Made by a program: the position numbers and the translations under genes. From Pseudoselenomonas ruminantium (GTDB taxonomy: Bacteria > Bacillota > Negativicutes > Selenomonadales > Selenomonadaceae): a stretch of DNA of 64,000 nucleotides. Under the pieces are notes generated by a model. It did not search any database. It saw nothing but the letters and a program-made list of their open reading frames with translations, and was not told where the DNA came from. The DNA is taken from positions 1-64,000 of the forward strand of contig SVBZ01000017.1 in assembly GCA_015058575.1 (NCBI GenBank), in the 5' to 3' direction. Of this stretch, positions 31,872 through 40,702 are shown piece by piece; positions within the stretch are counted from its first letter, which is position 1; the number at the start of each line of letters is the position of its first letter.

Positions 31872-33089
31872 TCAAGCACGCATGGAATTGAGCAGAATGA
31901 GGATAGCGGCGATAAGCTGTCCAGCAGCCGCGCAGAACGGTGGCAGGAATGGTCCGCCGAAGACATGCAGAAGACCAAGGGCTGGCGGCAGCAGGATTAG
32001 CCAGGCAATGATGGCAATGATGCGGTTGGCCTTGACGATGCCCATGGTATTGCGGCTGATGGTAAGCAGTGACGAAAAATCCCAGAGCTTGCCGCTCTTG
32101 AGGATAACAGAGAAAGCAGGCGATGCTGGCGTGCCATCCTCGGTTGAAGGATTTTCGGGCAATGTGCCCACATGGATGCTGAGATCGGCAGCAATCATGG
32201 CGGGCATATCGGTGGCAGGATTTCCCGCCATGGCCAGCGTTGCGCCATGGGCACGCAGCAGCTGGATTTCACGGACCTTATCCTGCGGGGAGAGGTTGGC
32301 ATGGGCTTCGTCAATAGCAGCCTGCTTGCGGACGGCGTTGGCGGTGCGGCGGCTGTCGCTGGTCAGCAGGACAAGTTTTAGGCGCTGGCGGTGGAATTTG
32401 TGGAAGGCTGTGATGTTGTCCTGTGGAATCTCGTCGGCCATGGCGATGATTCCCCGACAGTATTTATCGTTGGCGACAAATACTGCCGTCTGTCCGCGTT
32501 GGGAGAGCTGGTCGGCTTTTGTCAACAGGTTGGCACTGATTTCGATGCCTTCTTCCTGCAGCCATTCGCCTCTGCCGACCCGCAGCGGTGAGCGGTTGAT
32601 CAGAGCCTCTACACCATAGCCAGGGAGTTCGTTGGCGGCCGACAGGCGCTGGAGATGCAGCCGGCGCTCGATAGCGGTTTGGTAGATGGCCTGGTAAAGC
32701 GGCTGGCTCGAATCGCGTACAGCTGAGGCAGCGAGCGCGAGCAGGGCGCCTTGGCTGATGCCCTCCGGAACAAGCGCAGCGACATAAGGGCGTCCCTCTG
32801 TGGTGATGCCGTCTTTGGCAACGGCAAGCGTATCGATTCTTGCTGTTTCGGCAATCACAGCTGGACTGGCGAGCACGATGTCTTCTTTGGCTGCGCGTTT
32901 CGCGCCGCGTGCGAGGGCAATCGGACGCGAGAGCCAGAGCGGGATGGGCAGGCCAGCCAGCAGGATGGCAACTCCTGTGTTGATGGTATCGGAAAGCGGC
33001 AATCTTGCCGAATACCAATAGAGGCTCATTCCGGCAGCGAGCAGTATGGCCAGGGCGGTGAAATAACGGATGTTTGCTTGTTTTTTCAT
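31872..33089 (-). CDS. Degenerate P1B-type ATPase homologue (predicted inactive)
   Basis: A 405-residue protein that aligns along its length with the core of heavy-metal P1B ATPases but lacks the key residues. The phosphorylation motif DKTGT is 'AKDGI' (in 'AVAKDGITTEGRP'), so the aspartate is Ala. TGDN is 'TSDS', the hinge GDGxND is 'GNPATD', the HP motif is 'SQPL', and the membrane CPC is 'LPI'. Yet 'LPGYGVEAL', 'VGRGEWLQEEGI' and 'SPQDKVREIQLLRAHG' stay close to family. The metal-binding domain and first helices are absent; two helices precede and two follow the cytosolic part. The frame is intact, with an RBS (GAGGTCA) and terminator. A non-transport role is inferred. Confidence 0.8.
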   Translation of the reverse strand: MKKQANIRYFTALAILLAAGMSLYWYSARLPLSDTINTGVAILLAGLPIPLWLSRPIALARGAKRAAKEDIVLASPAVIAETARIDTLAVAKDGITTEGRPYVAALVPEGISQGALLALAASAVRDSSQPLYQAIYQTAIERRLHLQRLSAANELPGYGVEALINRSPLRVGRGEWLQEEGIEISANLLTKADQLSQRGQTAVFVANDKYCRGIIAMADEIPQDNITAFHKFHRQRLKLVLLTSDSRRTANAVRKQAAIDEAHANLSPQDKVREIQLLRAHGATLAMAGNPATDMPAMIAADLSIHVGTLPENPSTEDGTPASPAFSVILKSGKLWDFSSLLTISRNTMGIVKANRIIAIIAWLILLPPALGLLHVFGGPFLPPFCAAAGQLIAAILILLNSMRA

Positions 33090-33233
33090 GCGTATGACCT
33101 CGTTTTTTCAGTTTTCTGATTCTTATTATCCTGCAAAAAGCAGAAATGTGCAATAGATTCGGGGGAAACACTTGAACCCATGGGGATTTATTGCTATCCT
33201 TATAAAGAAAAGTTTGCGAAAGGACGTGGTTTC

Positions 33234-34094
33234 GTGATTAAAGTGGAGGGCAATGCCAAGATAAATCTTACCTTGGATATTCTGGGCAAGCGTCCCGACG
33301 GTTATCATGAAGTGGCGATGGTCATGCAGTCGATTGGTCTTTCTGATACGGTGGAAATGGAGAAGACGGATGGGCCCATCGAGCTGACGATCAATGTGCC
33401 GTGGCTTAAGGCTGATGAGAAAAATCTGGCCTGGCGGGCAGCAGCGCTGATCAAGGAGGAATACAAGCTGGCGGGCGGCGTGCGTATGAAACTCACCAAG
33501 CGCATCCCGGTGGCTGCGGGCCTGGCAGGTGGCAGTACCGATGCTGCTGCCGTACTGCGCGGCATGAAGGAGCTCTATGCGCTGGATATTTCCGAGGAAA
33601 GACTTTGCGAGCTGGGCGCACAGTTGGGCTCGGATATTCCCTTCTGTCTGCTTGGCGGTACGATGCTGTCGACGGGGCGCGGTGAGGTGCTCAAGCGACT
33701 GCCGGATCTGCCAGCAACGTGGGTCGTGCTGGCGAAGCCGCGTATCTCGGTCTCGACGGCCTGGGCTTATCAGAATTATGATGCACAGGGAGCAAAGGAG
33801 CATCCGGACAATGAGAGAATCCAGCAGGAAATTGCCCGTGGTGACCGAAAAGCTGTGGCCGGATTATTGTGCAATGTGCTCGAAAGTGTTACTATTAAAA
33901 AGTATGATGTGATTTCCCAGTACAAGCAGATGATGCTGCAGCAGGGCGCTATGGCCAGCATGATGTCTGGCAGCGGGCCAACTGTTTTCGGCCTGGCTGA
34001 GCGCAAGGAAACGGCTGACAGGATTGCGGCGTATATGCGCGAGCATACCGATGCCTATGTCTATGTCATCCGCACGACGGGGAAGGTACAGTAA
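33234..34094 (+). CDS. ispE: 4-diphosphocytidyl-2-C-methyl-D-erythritol kinase
   Basis: Phosphorylates CDP-methylerythritol in the MEP isoprenoid pathway. A GHMP kinase of about 286 residues: 'GNAKINLTLDILGKRPDGYHEV' at the N-terminus, the ATP loop 'PVAAGLAGGSTDAAAVL', 'LGSDIPFCLLGGTMLSTGRG', and the C-terminal 'MMSGSGPTVFGL'. The track ORF begins at 33180; the GTG at 33234 follows GAAAGGA by nine bases and gives the normal N-terminus. It precedes a GntR regulator and glmU, a common order in Negativicutes. Confidence 0.96.
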   Translation: MIKVEGNAKINLTLDILGKRPDGYHEVAMVMQSIGLSDTVEMEKTDGPIELTINVPWLKADEKNLAWRAAALIKEEYKLAGGVRMKLTKRIPVAAGLAGGSTDAAAVLRGMKELYALDISEERLCELGAQLGSDIPFCLLGGTMLSTGRGEVLKRLPDLPATWVVLAKPRISVSTAWAYQNYDAQGAKEHPDNERIQQEIARGDRKAVAGLLCNVLESVTIKKYDVISQYKQMMLQQGAMASMMSGSGPTVFGLAERKETADRIAAYMREHTDAYVYVIRTTGKVQ

Positions 34095-34137
34095 CCATAG
34101 AATATCACTAAGCTACCAGAATTGAGGGAATCGTAAA

Positions 34138-34878
34138 ATGGACAACAGATTAGCTCCCATTAAGCTTGACAGCTATCAGCCGTTGCGCGAGGTCGTGTGT
34201 GAGTCACTGCGCGAGGCTATCCGCAATGGTATCTTGAAGCCAGGCGAACGCATCATGGAAATCCAGCTGGCCGAGGAACTCGGCGTTAGCCGTACACCGG
34301 TACGTGAGGCAATTCGCAAGCTGGAGCTTGAAGGCTATGTTGTCATGATGCCGCGGCGTGGTACTTATGTGGCGAGCATGTCGATACGTGACATCAATGA
34401 AATCTTTGAAATCCGTACGGCACTGGAATCGCTATCGAATGGTCTGGCAGCCGACCACATTACGGATGAGGAGCTTGAGCATCTGCAGCGTTTGCTCGTC
34501 ATCATTGGCGGCTATATCAAAGAGGGCAATATGGAAAAAATCGTCGAGACGGATATCGAGTTCCACGATACGATGTACCATGCTGCCCGCAACACGCGCC
34601 TGGTCGGTATCATCTCGAATCTGCGTGACCAGCTGACGCGTTTCCGCACATTGTCCATGTCGTATCCGGGACGCCTTGAGGCTACGCTTGAAGAACACCG
34701 CTTGATCGTTGAGGCCATTGCGCAGGGTGATCGCAAGGCTGCAAGCAAGGCTGCTGAGCGTCATATGGAGAATTCGGAGAAGACGCTGCTAAAGGCGATG
34801 GAGCTTGTGGACAAGAAGGGCGAAGCCAAGACGAAGGCGAAAAAGAAAAAAGCCGGGGACAAAAAAGCCTCGGAATGA
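34138..34878 (+). CDS. GntR/FCD-family regulator
   Basis: A 246-residue FadR-subfamily regulator. Residues about 15-80 are a winged helix ('LREAIRNGILKPGERIMEIQLAEELGVSRTPVREAIRKLELEGYV'), followed by an FCD ligand domain with the metal-binding pattern 'TDIEFHDTMYHAARN' and 'EEHRLIVEAIAQGDRKAASKAAERHM'. The last 25 residues are an unusual Lys/Ala-rich basic tail ('KAKKKKAGDKKASE') absent from most relatives. It sits 43 bases after ispE and 18 before glmU, within a presumed operon. Ligand unknown. Confidence 0.9.
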   Translation: MDNRLAPIKLDSYQPLREVVCESLREAIRNGILKPGERIMEIQLAEELGVSRTPVREAIRKLELEGYVVMMPRRGTYVASMSIRDINEIFEIRTALESLSNGLAADHITDEELEHLQRLLVIIGGYIKEGNMEKIVETDIEFHDTMYHAARNTRLVGIISNLRDQLTRFRTLSMSYPGRLEATLEEHRLIVEAIAQGDRKAASKAAERHMENSEKTLLKAMELVDKKGEAKTKAKKKKAGDKKASE

Positions 34879-34896
34879 TAAAGGAGTAGTTTCAAC

Positions 34897-36264
34897 ATGT
34901 CTGATTTAGTTACAGTTATCCTGGCTGCCGGCAAGGGCACCCGCATGAAATCTAAACTGCCGAAGGTCCTGCACAAAGCAGCTGGCAAGTCCATGGTACA
35001 GCATGTCATCGATGCAGCCAAGGCCGCTGGTGCCAAGCGCAATATTGTGGTAACGGGATTCGGCGGCGATATGGTCCGCGAGGCCATCGGGGACCAGGCT
35101 GAATTCGCCCAGCAGAAAGAGCAGCTCGGTACGGGCCACGCCGTTATGCAGACGGCTGATCTGCTGAAAGATGAGACGGGAACGGTCATGGTGCTTTGCG
35201 GAGACACGCCGCTTCTGACTGGTGATTTGCTGAAAAAACTCTTTGATTCGCATGTCAAGGCACAGGCAAAAGCTACGGTACTCACGGCTATCATGCCGGA
35301 TGCTACGGGGTATGGCCGCATTATCCGCATGGCTGACGGTTCTGTGCAGAAGATTGTCGAGCATAAGGATGCTACGGAGGAAGAGCGTCAGGTAAAAGAG
35401 GTAAACTCCGGTATCTATTGTTTTGATGCCAAGGCGCTGTTTGAATCGTTGCAGAAGGTCACGAATGATAATGCGCAGGGTGAGTACTATCTGCCGGATG
35501 TCCTTGAAATCCTGCAGAAACAAGGGGAGAAAATCTGGGCTGTGGCTGCCGATGATTACGAATCGACGCTGGGCATCAATTCTCGCCAGCAGCTTGCCGG
35601 TGCGGAAAAAATCCTGCGCCGTCGCAAAAACGAGGAGCTCATGGCCGAGGGCGTAACGCTCATGGACCCGGATACGACTTATGTCGATGCTGATGTCAAA
35701 GTTGGCCGTGATACGGTTATTTATCCAATGACCTGGCTTGAGGGCGATACGGTCATCGGCGAGGAATGCGAAATCGGTCCGAGCATCCGTTTTCAGAATG
35801 TCAAAGCGGGCAATCGTGTGACGGGACAGTTTACCTATGCACATGATTGTGAGCTGGAGGATGGTGTTATCCTCGGCCAGTTCACGCATATCCGTCCGGA
35901 TACGCATTTGGCGGAAGGGGTTAAGATCGGCAACTTCGTCGAGGTCAAGAATTCCACGGTCGGCAAAGGTTCCAAGCTGCCGCATCTTTCCTATATTGGT
36001 GATACTGATATGGGCTCGGGCTGCAATATGGGCTGTGGTACGATTACGGTCAATTATGATGGCAAGACGAAGTTCCGTACGAAAATCGGCAACGATGCGT
36101 TCATCGGCTGCAACTCGAATCTCGTTGCACCGGTCGAGGTTGAAGATGGTGCCTATGTAGGGGCAGGCTCCACCATTACCAAGAAGGTGCCGAGCAACAC
36201 GCTGGCTATCGCCCGTGCCCGCCAGACGAATATCGAGGGCTGGAAAGACAAGCGCAACAGCTAA
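34897..36264 (+). CDS. glmU: Bifunctional GlmU
   Basis: Acetylates glucosamine-1-phosphate and joins it to UTP, giving UDP-GlcNAc for peptidoglycan and LPS. Residues 1-230: uridyltransferase with 'LAAGKGTRMKSKLPKVLHKAAGK', 'GTGHAVMQT' and 'LCGDTPLL'. Residues about 250-455: left-handed beta-helix acetyltransferase with 'THIRPDTHLAEGVKIGNFVEVKNS', 'LSYIGDTDMGSGCNMGCGTI' and 'FIGCNSNLVAPV'. 455 residues is standard. RBS AAAGGAG. Confidence 0.97.
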   Translation: MSDLVTVILAAGKGTRMKSKLPKVLHKAAGKSMVQHVIDAAKAAGAKRNIVVTGFGGDMVREAIGDQAEFAQQKEQLGTGHAVMQTADLLKDETGTVMVLCGDTPLLTGDLLKKLFDSHVKAQAKATVLTAIMPDATGYGRIIRMADGSVQKIVEHKDATEEERQVKEVNSGIYCFDAKALFESLQKVTNDNAQGEYYLPDVLEILQKQGEKIWAVAADDYESTLGINSRQQLAGAEKILRRRKNEELMAEGVTLMDPDTTYVDADVKVGRDTVIYPMTWLEGDTVIGEECEIGPSIRFQNVKAGNRVTGQFTYAHDCELEDGVILGQFTHIRPDTHLAEGVKIGNFVEVKNSTVGKGSKLPHLSYIGDTDMGSGCNMGCGTITVNYDGKTKFRTKIGNDAFIGCNSNLVAPVEVEDGAYVGAGSTITKKVPSNTLAIARARQTNIEGWKDKRNS

Positions 36265-36329
36265 GAGAAGTTTTAATAAATTTTTAAAAACAAATCGAAA
36301 GCTTTATGTTATTTTGGTACAAACAGTGC

Positions 36330-36335
36330 TATACT
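36330..36335 (+). promoter_or_regulatory. prs promoter (extended -10)
   Basis: TGC-TATACT at 36327-36335 is an extended -10 in the 147-bp glmU-prs gap, with no clear -35. About 75 bases of leader follow before the GGAGG of prs. Confidence 0.55.
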
Positions 36336-36411
36336 GTTGTATAAAGGGTGACTTTGCTCACTCAGGAGAAGAAAACTTTTAGTACAAAACGATTTGGAGG
36401 ATTTTTACAAA

Positions 36412-37359
36412 ATGGCTTTAGACACTGGAAATTTATGCATCCTTACCGGTAACGCGAATCCGGAACTGGCAAAAGAAATCGCTGACCATATCGGCGTCAA
36501 TCTCTGCGATGCATATGTCGGTCATTTCAACAATGGTGAGACGCAGGTCATGATCAGCGAGAGCATCCGTGGCAAGGACATCTTCATCATCCAGCCGACG
36601 TCCTATCCGGTCAATGATAACCTGATGGAACTGCTGATTATGGCAGATGCCTGCAAACGTGCTTCAGCACATAGCGTTACGGCTGTTGTTCCGTACTATG
36701 CTTATGCTCGTCAGGATCGCAAGACCCGTGGCCGTGAGCCGATTTCGGCTAAGCTCGTCGCTAACCTCATGGTTACGGCTGGTGTTACCCGTGTGGTTAC
36801 CGTTGACCTCCATGCTGGCCAGATCCAGGGCTTCTTCGATATTCCGGTCGATCATCTGGCAGCAGCTCCGGTCATTGCCAACTATTTCCGCGAGCAGAAG
36901 CTTGAGGATGTCGTTGTCGTATCGCCGGATCTCGGTGGTGTTACGCGTGCACGCGTGCTGGCTGATCATCTCCATGCGCCGATTGCCATCATTGAGAAGC
37001 GCCGTCCGAAACCGGGTTGTGCAGAGGTCATGAACCTCATCGGCGATGTCGATGGCAAGACGGCTATCATCATCGATGATATCGTTGATACGGCAGGCTC
37101 CCTCTGCGAAGGTGCTAAAGCCCTCCAGAAACGCGGTGCAAAACGCATCTTTGCTTCCTGCTCGCATGCAATCCTCAGTGATCCGGCTGTTTCACGTATC
37201 AATGAGTCGCCTATCGAGAAACTCGTTATCACGAACACGATTCCGCTGCCGCCGGAGAAGAAATCTGACAAAATCGTTACGCTGTCCCTGGCCGATGCTC
37301 TTGGCGATGTCATCATGCGCATCCAGAGCCACCGTTCGGTCAGCCAGCTTTTCCGTTAA
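36412..37359 (+). CDS. prs: Ribose-phosphate pyrophosphokinase
   Basis: Makes PRPP from ribose-5-phosphate and ATP for nucleotides, His and Trp. Markers: '[15 protein letters not shown]', '[23 protein letters not shown]', '[25 protein letters not shown]', '[22 protein letters not shown]' and the PRPP loop '[13 protein letters not shown]'. 315 residues. The ATG at 36412 is 11 bases after TTGGAGG; the track's TTG at 36394 overlaps the RBS and is unlikely. The glmU-prs order is widely conserved in Firmicutes. Confidence 0.97.
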   Translation: MALDTGNLCILTGNANPELAKEIADHIGVNLCDAYVGHFNNGETQVMISESIRGKDIFIIQPTSYPVNDNLMELLIMADACKRASAHSVTAVVPYYAYARQDRKTRGREPISAKLVANLMVTAGVTRVVTVDLHAGQIQGFFDIPVDHLAAAPVIANYFREQKLEDVVVVSPDLGGVTRARVLADHLHAPIAIIEKRRPKPGCAEVMNLIGDVDGKTAIIIDDIVDTAGSLCEGAKALQKRGAKRIFASCSHAILSDPAVSRINESPIEKLVITNTIPLPPEKKSDKIVTLSLADALGDVIMRIQSHRSVSQLFR

Positions 37360-37378
37360 TCGTATACCGTGGTTTTTC

Positions 37379-37411
37379 AAGCAGTCTGCTCTGGTGAGCG
37401 GGCTGCTTTTG
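37379..37411 (+). terminator. prs terminator
   Basis: AAGCAG-TC-TGCTC-TGGT-GAGCG-GG-CTGCTT followed by TTG, about 20 bases after the prs stop; the stem is interrupted by a small internal loop. Confidence 0.7.
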
Positions 37412-37438
37412 TGCATGAGTTACAGAATCCGGCGCTGC

Positions 37439-37456
37439 ATTCCAGTATAATGGAAT
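37439..37456. promoter_or_regulatory. -10 box inside an ATTCCA/TGGAAT palindrome
   Basis: ATTCCA-GTATAA-TGGAAT is a perfect inverted repeat surrounding the -10 TATAAT (37446-37451) of the Crp/Fnr-family gene. A factor bound here would block transcription; autoregulation is possible, but the sequence is not a TTGAT-type Fnr box. Confidence 0.6.
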
Positions 37457-37485
37457 CAGAGAGGTTCTGAAGGGGAGGAATATGT

Positions 37486-38166
37486 TTGGAAATGAAAACG
37501 AGTGTTACAGATCTTTTCATCCAGCACTTTGACTTCTGGCCGCATCTGTCGGAAGCGGAGAAAGATCTTATCAGTGCACATACCAATATCGTCCATTATG
37601 CGAAAGGGACGCAGGTTCATCAGGGCCCGCTGGATTGTATTGGCGTGCTGCTCATCAAGAGTGGTCAGCTGCGTGTTTACACGATGTCTGAGGATGGCCG
37701 TGAGGTCACGCTCTACCGCCTGTTTCCTGATGATGTTGGTATCCTGTCGGCGTCTTGTGCGTTAGATGCTGTGACTTTTGATGTTTACATAGATGCGGAA
37801 GAGGATACGGAGGTGCTGCTTACCGATGCTGTGGCGTTCCGCAGATTGGCGGATACCAATGTGTATGTACGTTGCTTTGGCTATGAGAAGGCGTCAAACC
37901 GGTTATCCGAGATGCTATGGAAGATGCAGCAGGTACTTTTCCTGTCGGCTGATCGGCGGCTGGCTATTTTTCTGCTCGAAGAGAGTGAGAAACTGGGGGG
38001 CGATGAAATTCATATGACGCATGAACAGATTGCCCGCTTTATGGGAACGGCCCGCGAGGTCGTGAGCCGCCTGGTCAAATATTTCAACCAGGAGGGCTGG
38101 GTAAAGACGGCCCGTGGCTGCATCCGGCTGACGAACCGCGAAGCACTGCGCGATTTAGCTGGCTGA
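37486..38166 (+). CDS. Crp/Fnr-family regulator
   Basis: A 226-residue regulator: cyclic-nucleotide-binding-like domain at about 25-140 ('GVLLIKSGQLRVYTMSEDGREVTLYRLFPDDV') and a winged helix at about 160-215 ('MTHEQIARFMGTAREVVSRLVKYFNQEGWV'). The recognition helix has 'EVVSR', the E-x-x-S-R pattern that in FNR reads TTGAT. The N-terminal cysteine cluster of FNR is missing, so oxygen sensing through Fe-S is not supported; the ligand is unknown. TTG start at 37486, six bases after AGGGGAGGA; ATG at 37492 is the alternative. It could act on the FNR-like box before napG. Confidence 0.87.
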   Translation: MEMKTSVTDLFIQHFDFWPHLSEAEKDLISAHTNIVHYAKGTQVHQGPLDCIGVLLIKSGQLRVYTMSEDGREVTLYRLFPDDVGILSASCALDAVTFDVYIDAEEDTEVLLTDAVAFRRLADTNVYVRCFGYEKASNRLSEMLWKMQQVLFLSADRRLAIFLLEESEKLGGDEIHMTHEQIARFMGTAREVVSRLVKYFNQEGWVKTARGCIRLTNREALRDLAG

Positions 38167-38179
38167 ACATACTAGCAGG

Positions 38180-38225
38180 AAAAACGCTGAGAAATGACGA
38201 AAATGTCATTATCTCAGCGTTTTTT
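38180..38225 (+). terminator. Terminator after Crp/Fnr gene
   Basis: AAAACGCTGAGA-AATGAC-GAAA-(AT)GTCATT-A-TCTCAGCGTTTTTT: a long stem with a U tract. Confidence 0.9.
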
Positions 38226-38298
38226 AGTATAGGGATTGTATAATGACGGCGTTTGGTTAATGACAGGCAGGGAGCCTGCAGCAGAAGGGGGAAAGATT

Positions 38299-39573
38299 AT
38301 GGGACTGATCAAGGCAGCTGTTGGAGCTGTGGACGGCGTATTAGCGGATCAATGGAAAGAATTCTTCTACTGTGACAGCTTGACGGCAGATGTTCTGGCG
38401 GCCAAAGGACAGAAGCGGACGAGCGCTAGAAGTTCGAATACGAGTGGTGAGGATAATATTATTTCCAATGGTTCGGTAATTGCTGTCAACGACGGACAGT
38501 GTATGCTGATTGTCGAGCAGGGCAAGGTGGTCGACATTTGTGCAGAACCGGGCGAGTATGTTTATGATAAGTCGACGGAGCCATCGATATTTGGCGGCAA
38601 TCTGCGTGAGGATATCAAGGCGGTCTTTGAACGCATCGGTCATCGTTTCACATATGGCGGTGATACGGGCAAGGATCAGCGCGTTTATTATATCAATACG
38701 AAGGAAATCATGGGCAACAAATATGGCACGCCAAGCCCGATCCCTTTCCGTGTGGCCGACCAGAACATCGGACTCGATGTGGATATTTCTATCCGCTGTT
38801 TTGGCGAATACAGTTACCGGCTGACAAATCCAATCCTGTTCTACACGAATGTTTGCGGCAATGTGGAGGGCAGTTATGACCGCAGTGCGATTGACAGTCA
38901 GCTCAAGACGGAGCTTATGACGGCATTGCAGCCGGCGTTTGCCAAGATTTCGGCGATGGGAATCCGCTACAGCGCTTTGCCGGGGCATACGCAGGAAATC
39001 GCTGATGCGCTCAATGAGGTGCTGAGCCAGAAGTGGGGACAGCTGCGCGGCATTGATGTCGTGTCGTTTGGTATCAGCAATGTCAGCGCCAGTGAGGAGG
39101 ATCAGCAGCTCATCAAGGAAATCCAGCGCAATGCGGCATTCCGTAATCCGGCGATGGCGGCTGCTCACCTTGTGGGCGCTCAGGCCGAGGCGATGCAGGC
39201 TGCGGCGGCCAATGAAGGCGGCATGGGAGCGGCCTTGGGCTTTATGGGCATGAATATGGCTGGCCAGGCTGGCGGCATGAACGCTGGCAATCTCTATGCG
39301 ATGGGGCAGCAACAGGCAGCACAGGCTCCAGCAGCTGCTGGCAACTGGACTTGTGAATGCGGGGCAGTAAATGATGGCAAGTTCTGCCCGGAATGTGGTA
39401 AGCCGAAACCAGTGCCGCCTGCTGTCTGGACGTGCAGCTGCGGTCACGCAGGCAATACGGGAAATTTCTGCTCCGAGTGTGGCAAACCAAGACCGACGGG
39501 CCAGTGGGGCTGCGGATGCGGGACGATAAATACTGGCAGGTTCTGTTCAAATTGCGGCAAGCCGCGCCCATAA
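38299..39573 (+). CDS. SPFH-domain protein with three C-terminal zinc ribbons (YdjI-like)
   Basis: A 424-residue protein. Residues about 1-290 match the SPFH/'virion core' type domain of Bacillus YdjI ('LIVEQGKVVDICAEPGEYVYD', 'PIPFRVADQNIGLDVDISIRCFGEYSYRL', 'GIDVVSFGISNVSASEEDQ'). A Gly/Met/Ala-rich linker follows, then three C4 zinc ribbons in tandem, each 'W-x-C-x-C...FC-x-x-CGKP' (about 350, 375 and 402). SPFH proteins scaffold membrane assemblies. The start at 38299 follows AAGGGGGAAAG. First gene of a three-gene operon with YdjG- and YdjH-like genes. Confidence 0.85.
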   Translation: MGLIKAAVGAVDGVLADQWKEFFYCDSLTADVLAAKGQKRTSARSSNTSGEDNIISNGSVIAVNDGQCMLIVEQGKVVDICAEPGEYVYDKSTEPSIFGGNLREDIKAVFERIGHRFTYGGDTGKDQRVYYINTKEIMGNKYGTPSPIPFRVADQNIGLDVDISIRCFGEYSYRLTNPILFYTNVCGNVEGSYDRSAIDSQLKTELMTALQPAFAKISAMGIRYSALPGHTQEIADALNEVLSQKWGQLRGIDVVSFGISNVSASEEDQQLIKEIQRNAAFRNPAMAAAHLVGAQAEAMQAAAANEGGMGAALGFMGMNMAGQAGGMNAGNLYAMGQQQAAQAPAAAGNWTCECGAVNDGKFCPECGKPKPVPPAVWTCSCGHAGNTGNFCSECGKPRPTGQWGCGCGTINTGRFCSNCGKPRP

Positions 39574-39586
39574 AGGAGGGAGAGCG

Positions 39587-40690
39587 ATGGCGGAGACCTC
39601 TGTGAATTATAAATGTCCGAATTGCAGTGCCCCATTGGTCTTCCTGCCTGGCAAGGATAAGGTAAGCTGTGAATATTGCGGCAATGAATTTGCCGTAAAG
39701 ACCATCGAGGAGATGTTCCAGAAGGAAGAGGAACGTGCGGCCAGAGCTGCTGAGGCGCAGGAGGCTGGGTGGGCAACGGAACAGGCCGGTGCAGAGTGGG
39801 CTTCTGAAGAGGCAGCGGCTTTGCGCGTATGTACTTGCCCTTCGTGTGGTGCTGAACTTGTCTGCGATGGCAATACGATGGCAACTGAGTGCGTGTATTG
39901 TGGCAATCCGACCATGATACCGCGGAACTTTGATGGTATGCTCAAACCGGACTATGTCATTCCGTTCAAGAAGACAAAAGAGGAGGCAATGGCAGCTCTT
40001 AGGGAATTCTACAAAGGCAAGCTGCTGCTGCCGGCTGAGTTCAAGACACAGAACCGCATTGAGGCAATACAGCCGATGTATGTACCATTTTGGTTGTTTG
40101 ATTCAGCTGTGAAGGCGCATGCTGGATTCCAGGCGACGCGGGTACGTGTCTATGAGACTTCGGATGAGCGCGTTACAGAGACTTCATATTACGATTGCGA
40201 GCGCAGCGGGGAAATGGCTTTTGCCCGGATTCCTGTCGATGGCAGCGAGAAGATGGATGATACTTATATGGAGAGCATCGAGCCTTTCGATTATACGGAG
40301 ATGGTACCGTTCAGTTCTGCGTTCCTGACGGGATTTCTCGCGGATAAGTACGATGTAGATGCCGAGGCTTCGGTCCCGCGGGCCGATAAGCGGGTAGAGC
40401 ATAGTGCGGTGGGCGTGCTCGAAGAAAGCGTCACAGGCTATGATTCGGTAGCATGCCAATCTTCGGCGGTTATCAAGGAGGACGGTAAGGTGGCATATGC
40501 CATGGCACCAGTCTGGATACTGACGACACGTTACAAAGGGACGCCGTATACGTTCATGATGAATGGACAGACTGGCAAGGTGGTCGGCAGTCTGCCAAGT
40601 GATAAGCGCAAGGAAATCCTGTATCCGATGGCTGTGTTTTTGCTGGTGCTGCCTATGCTTTACTATCTGGCCAAATGGATTTTTGCGTGA
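39587..40690 (+). CDS. Zinc-ribbon membrane protein (YdjG-like)
   Basis: A 367-residue protein with two zinc ribbons at the N-terminus ('YKCPNCSAPLVF...VSCEYCGNEF' and 'CTCPSCGAEL...TECVYCGNP'), a linker rich in Ala/Glu, a large beta-rich domain ('MYVPFWLFDSAVKAHAGFQATRVRVY'), and a single C-terminal membrane helix ('PMAVFLLVLPMLYYLAKWIF'). This layout is that of Bacillus YdjG, a membrane partner of PspA; part of that family is annotated as TFIIB-type zinc-ribbon proteins. RBS AAAGGAGGGAG. It lies 13 bases after the SPFH gene and 12 before the TPM gene. Confidence 0.82.
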   Translation: MAETSVNYKCPNCSAPLVFLPGKDKVSCEYCGNEFAVKTIEEMFQKEEERAARAAEAQEAGWATEQAGAEWASEEAAALRVCTCPSCGAELVCDGNTMATECVYCGNPTMIPRNFDGMLKPDYVIPFKKTKEEAMAALREFYKGKLLLPAEFKTQNRIEAIQPMYVPFWLFDSAVKAHAGFQATRVRVYETSDERVTETSYYDCERSGEMAFARIPVDGSEKMDDTYMESIEPFDYTEMVPFSSAFLTGFLADKYDVDAEASVPRADKRVEHSAVGVLEESVTGYDSVACQSSAVIKEDGKVAYAMAPVWILTTRYKGTPYTFMMNGQTGKVVGSLPSDKRKEILYPMAVFLLVLPMLYYLAKWIFA

Positions 40691-40702
40691 GGAGGAGAAG
40701 CG

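Noticed and set aside
31872-33089. Simple sequencing error or frameshift in an active P-type ATPase
   Set aside because: Substitutions are scattered in-frame point changes at each catalytic motif, with aligned flanks; a frameshift cannot explain them.
34906-35985. 359-codon ORF antisense to glmU, and similar long antisense ORFs over ydjI-like and napA genes
   Set aside because: They mirror strong genes in GC-biased frames; no independent evidence.
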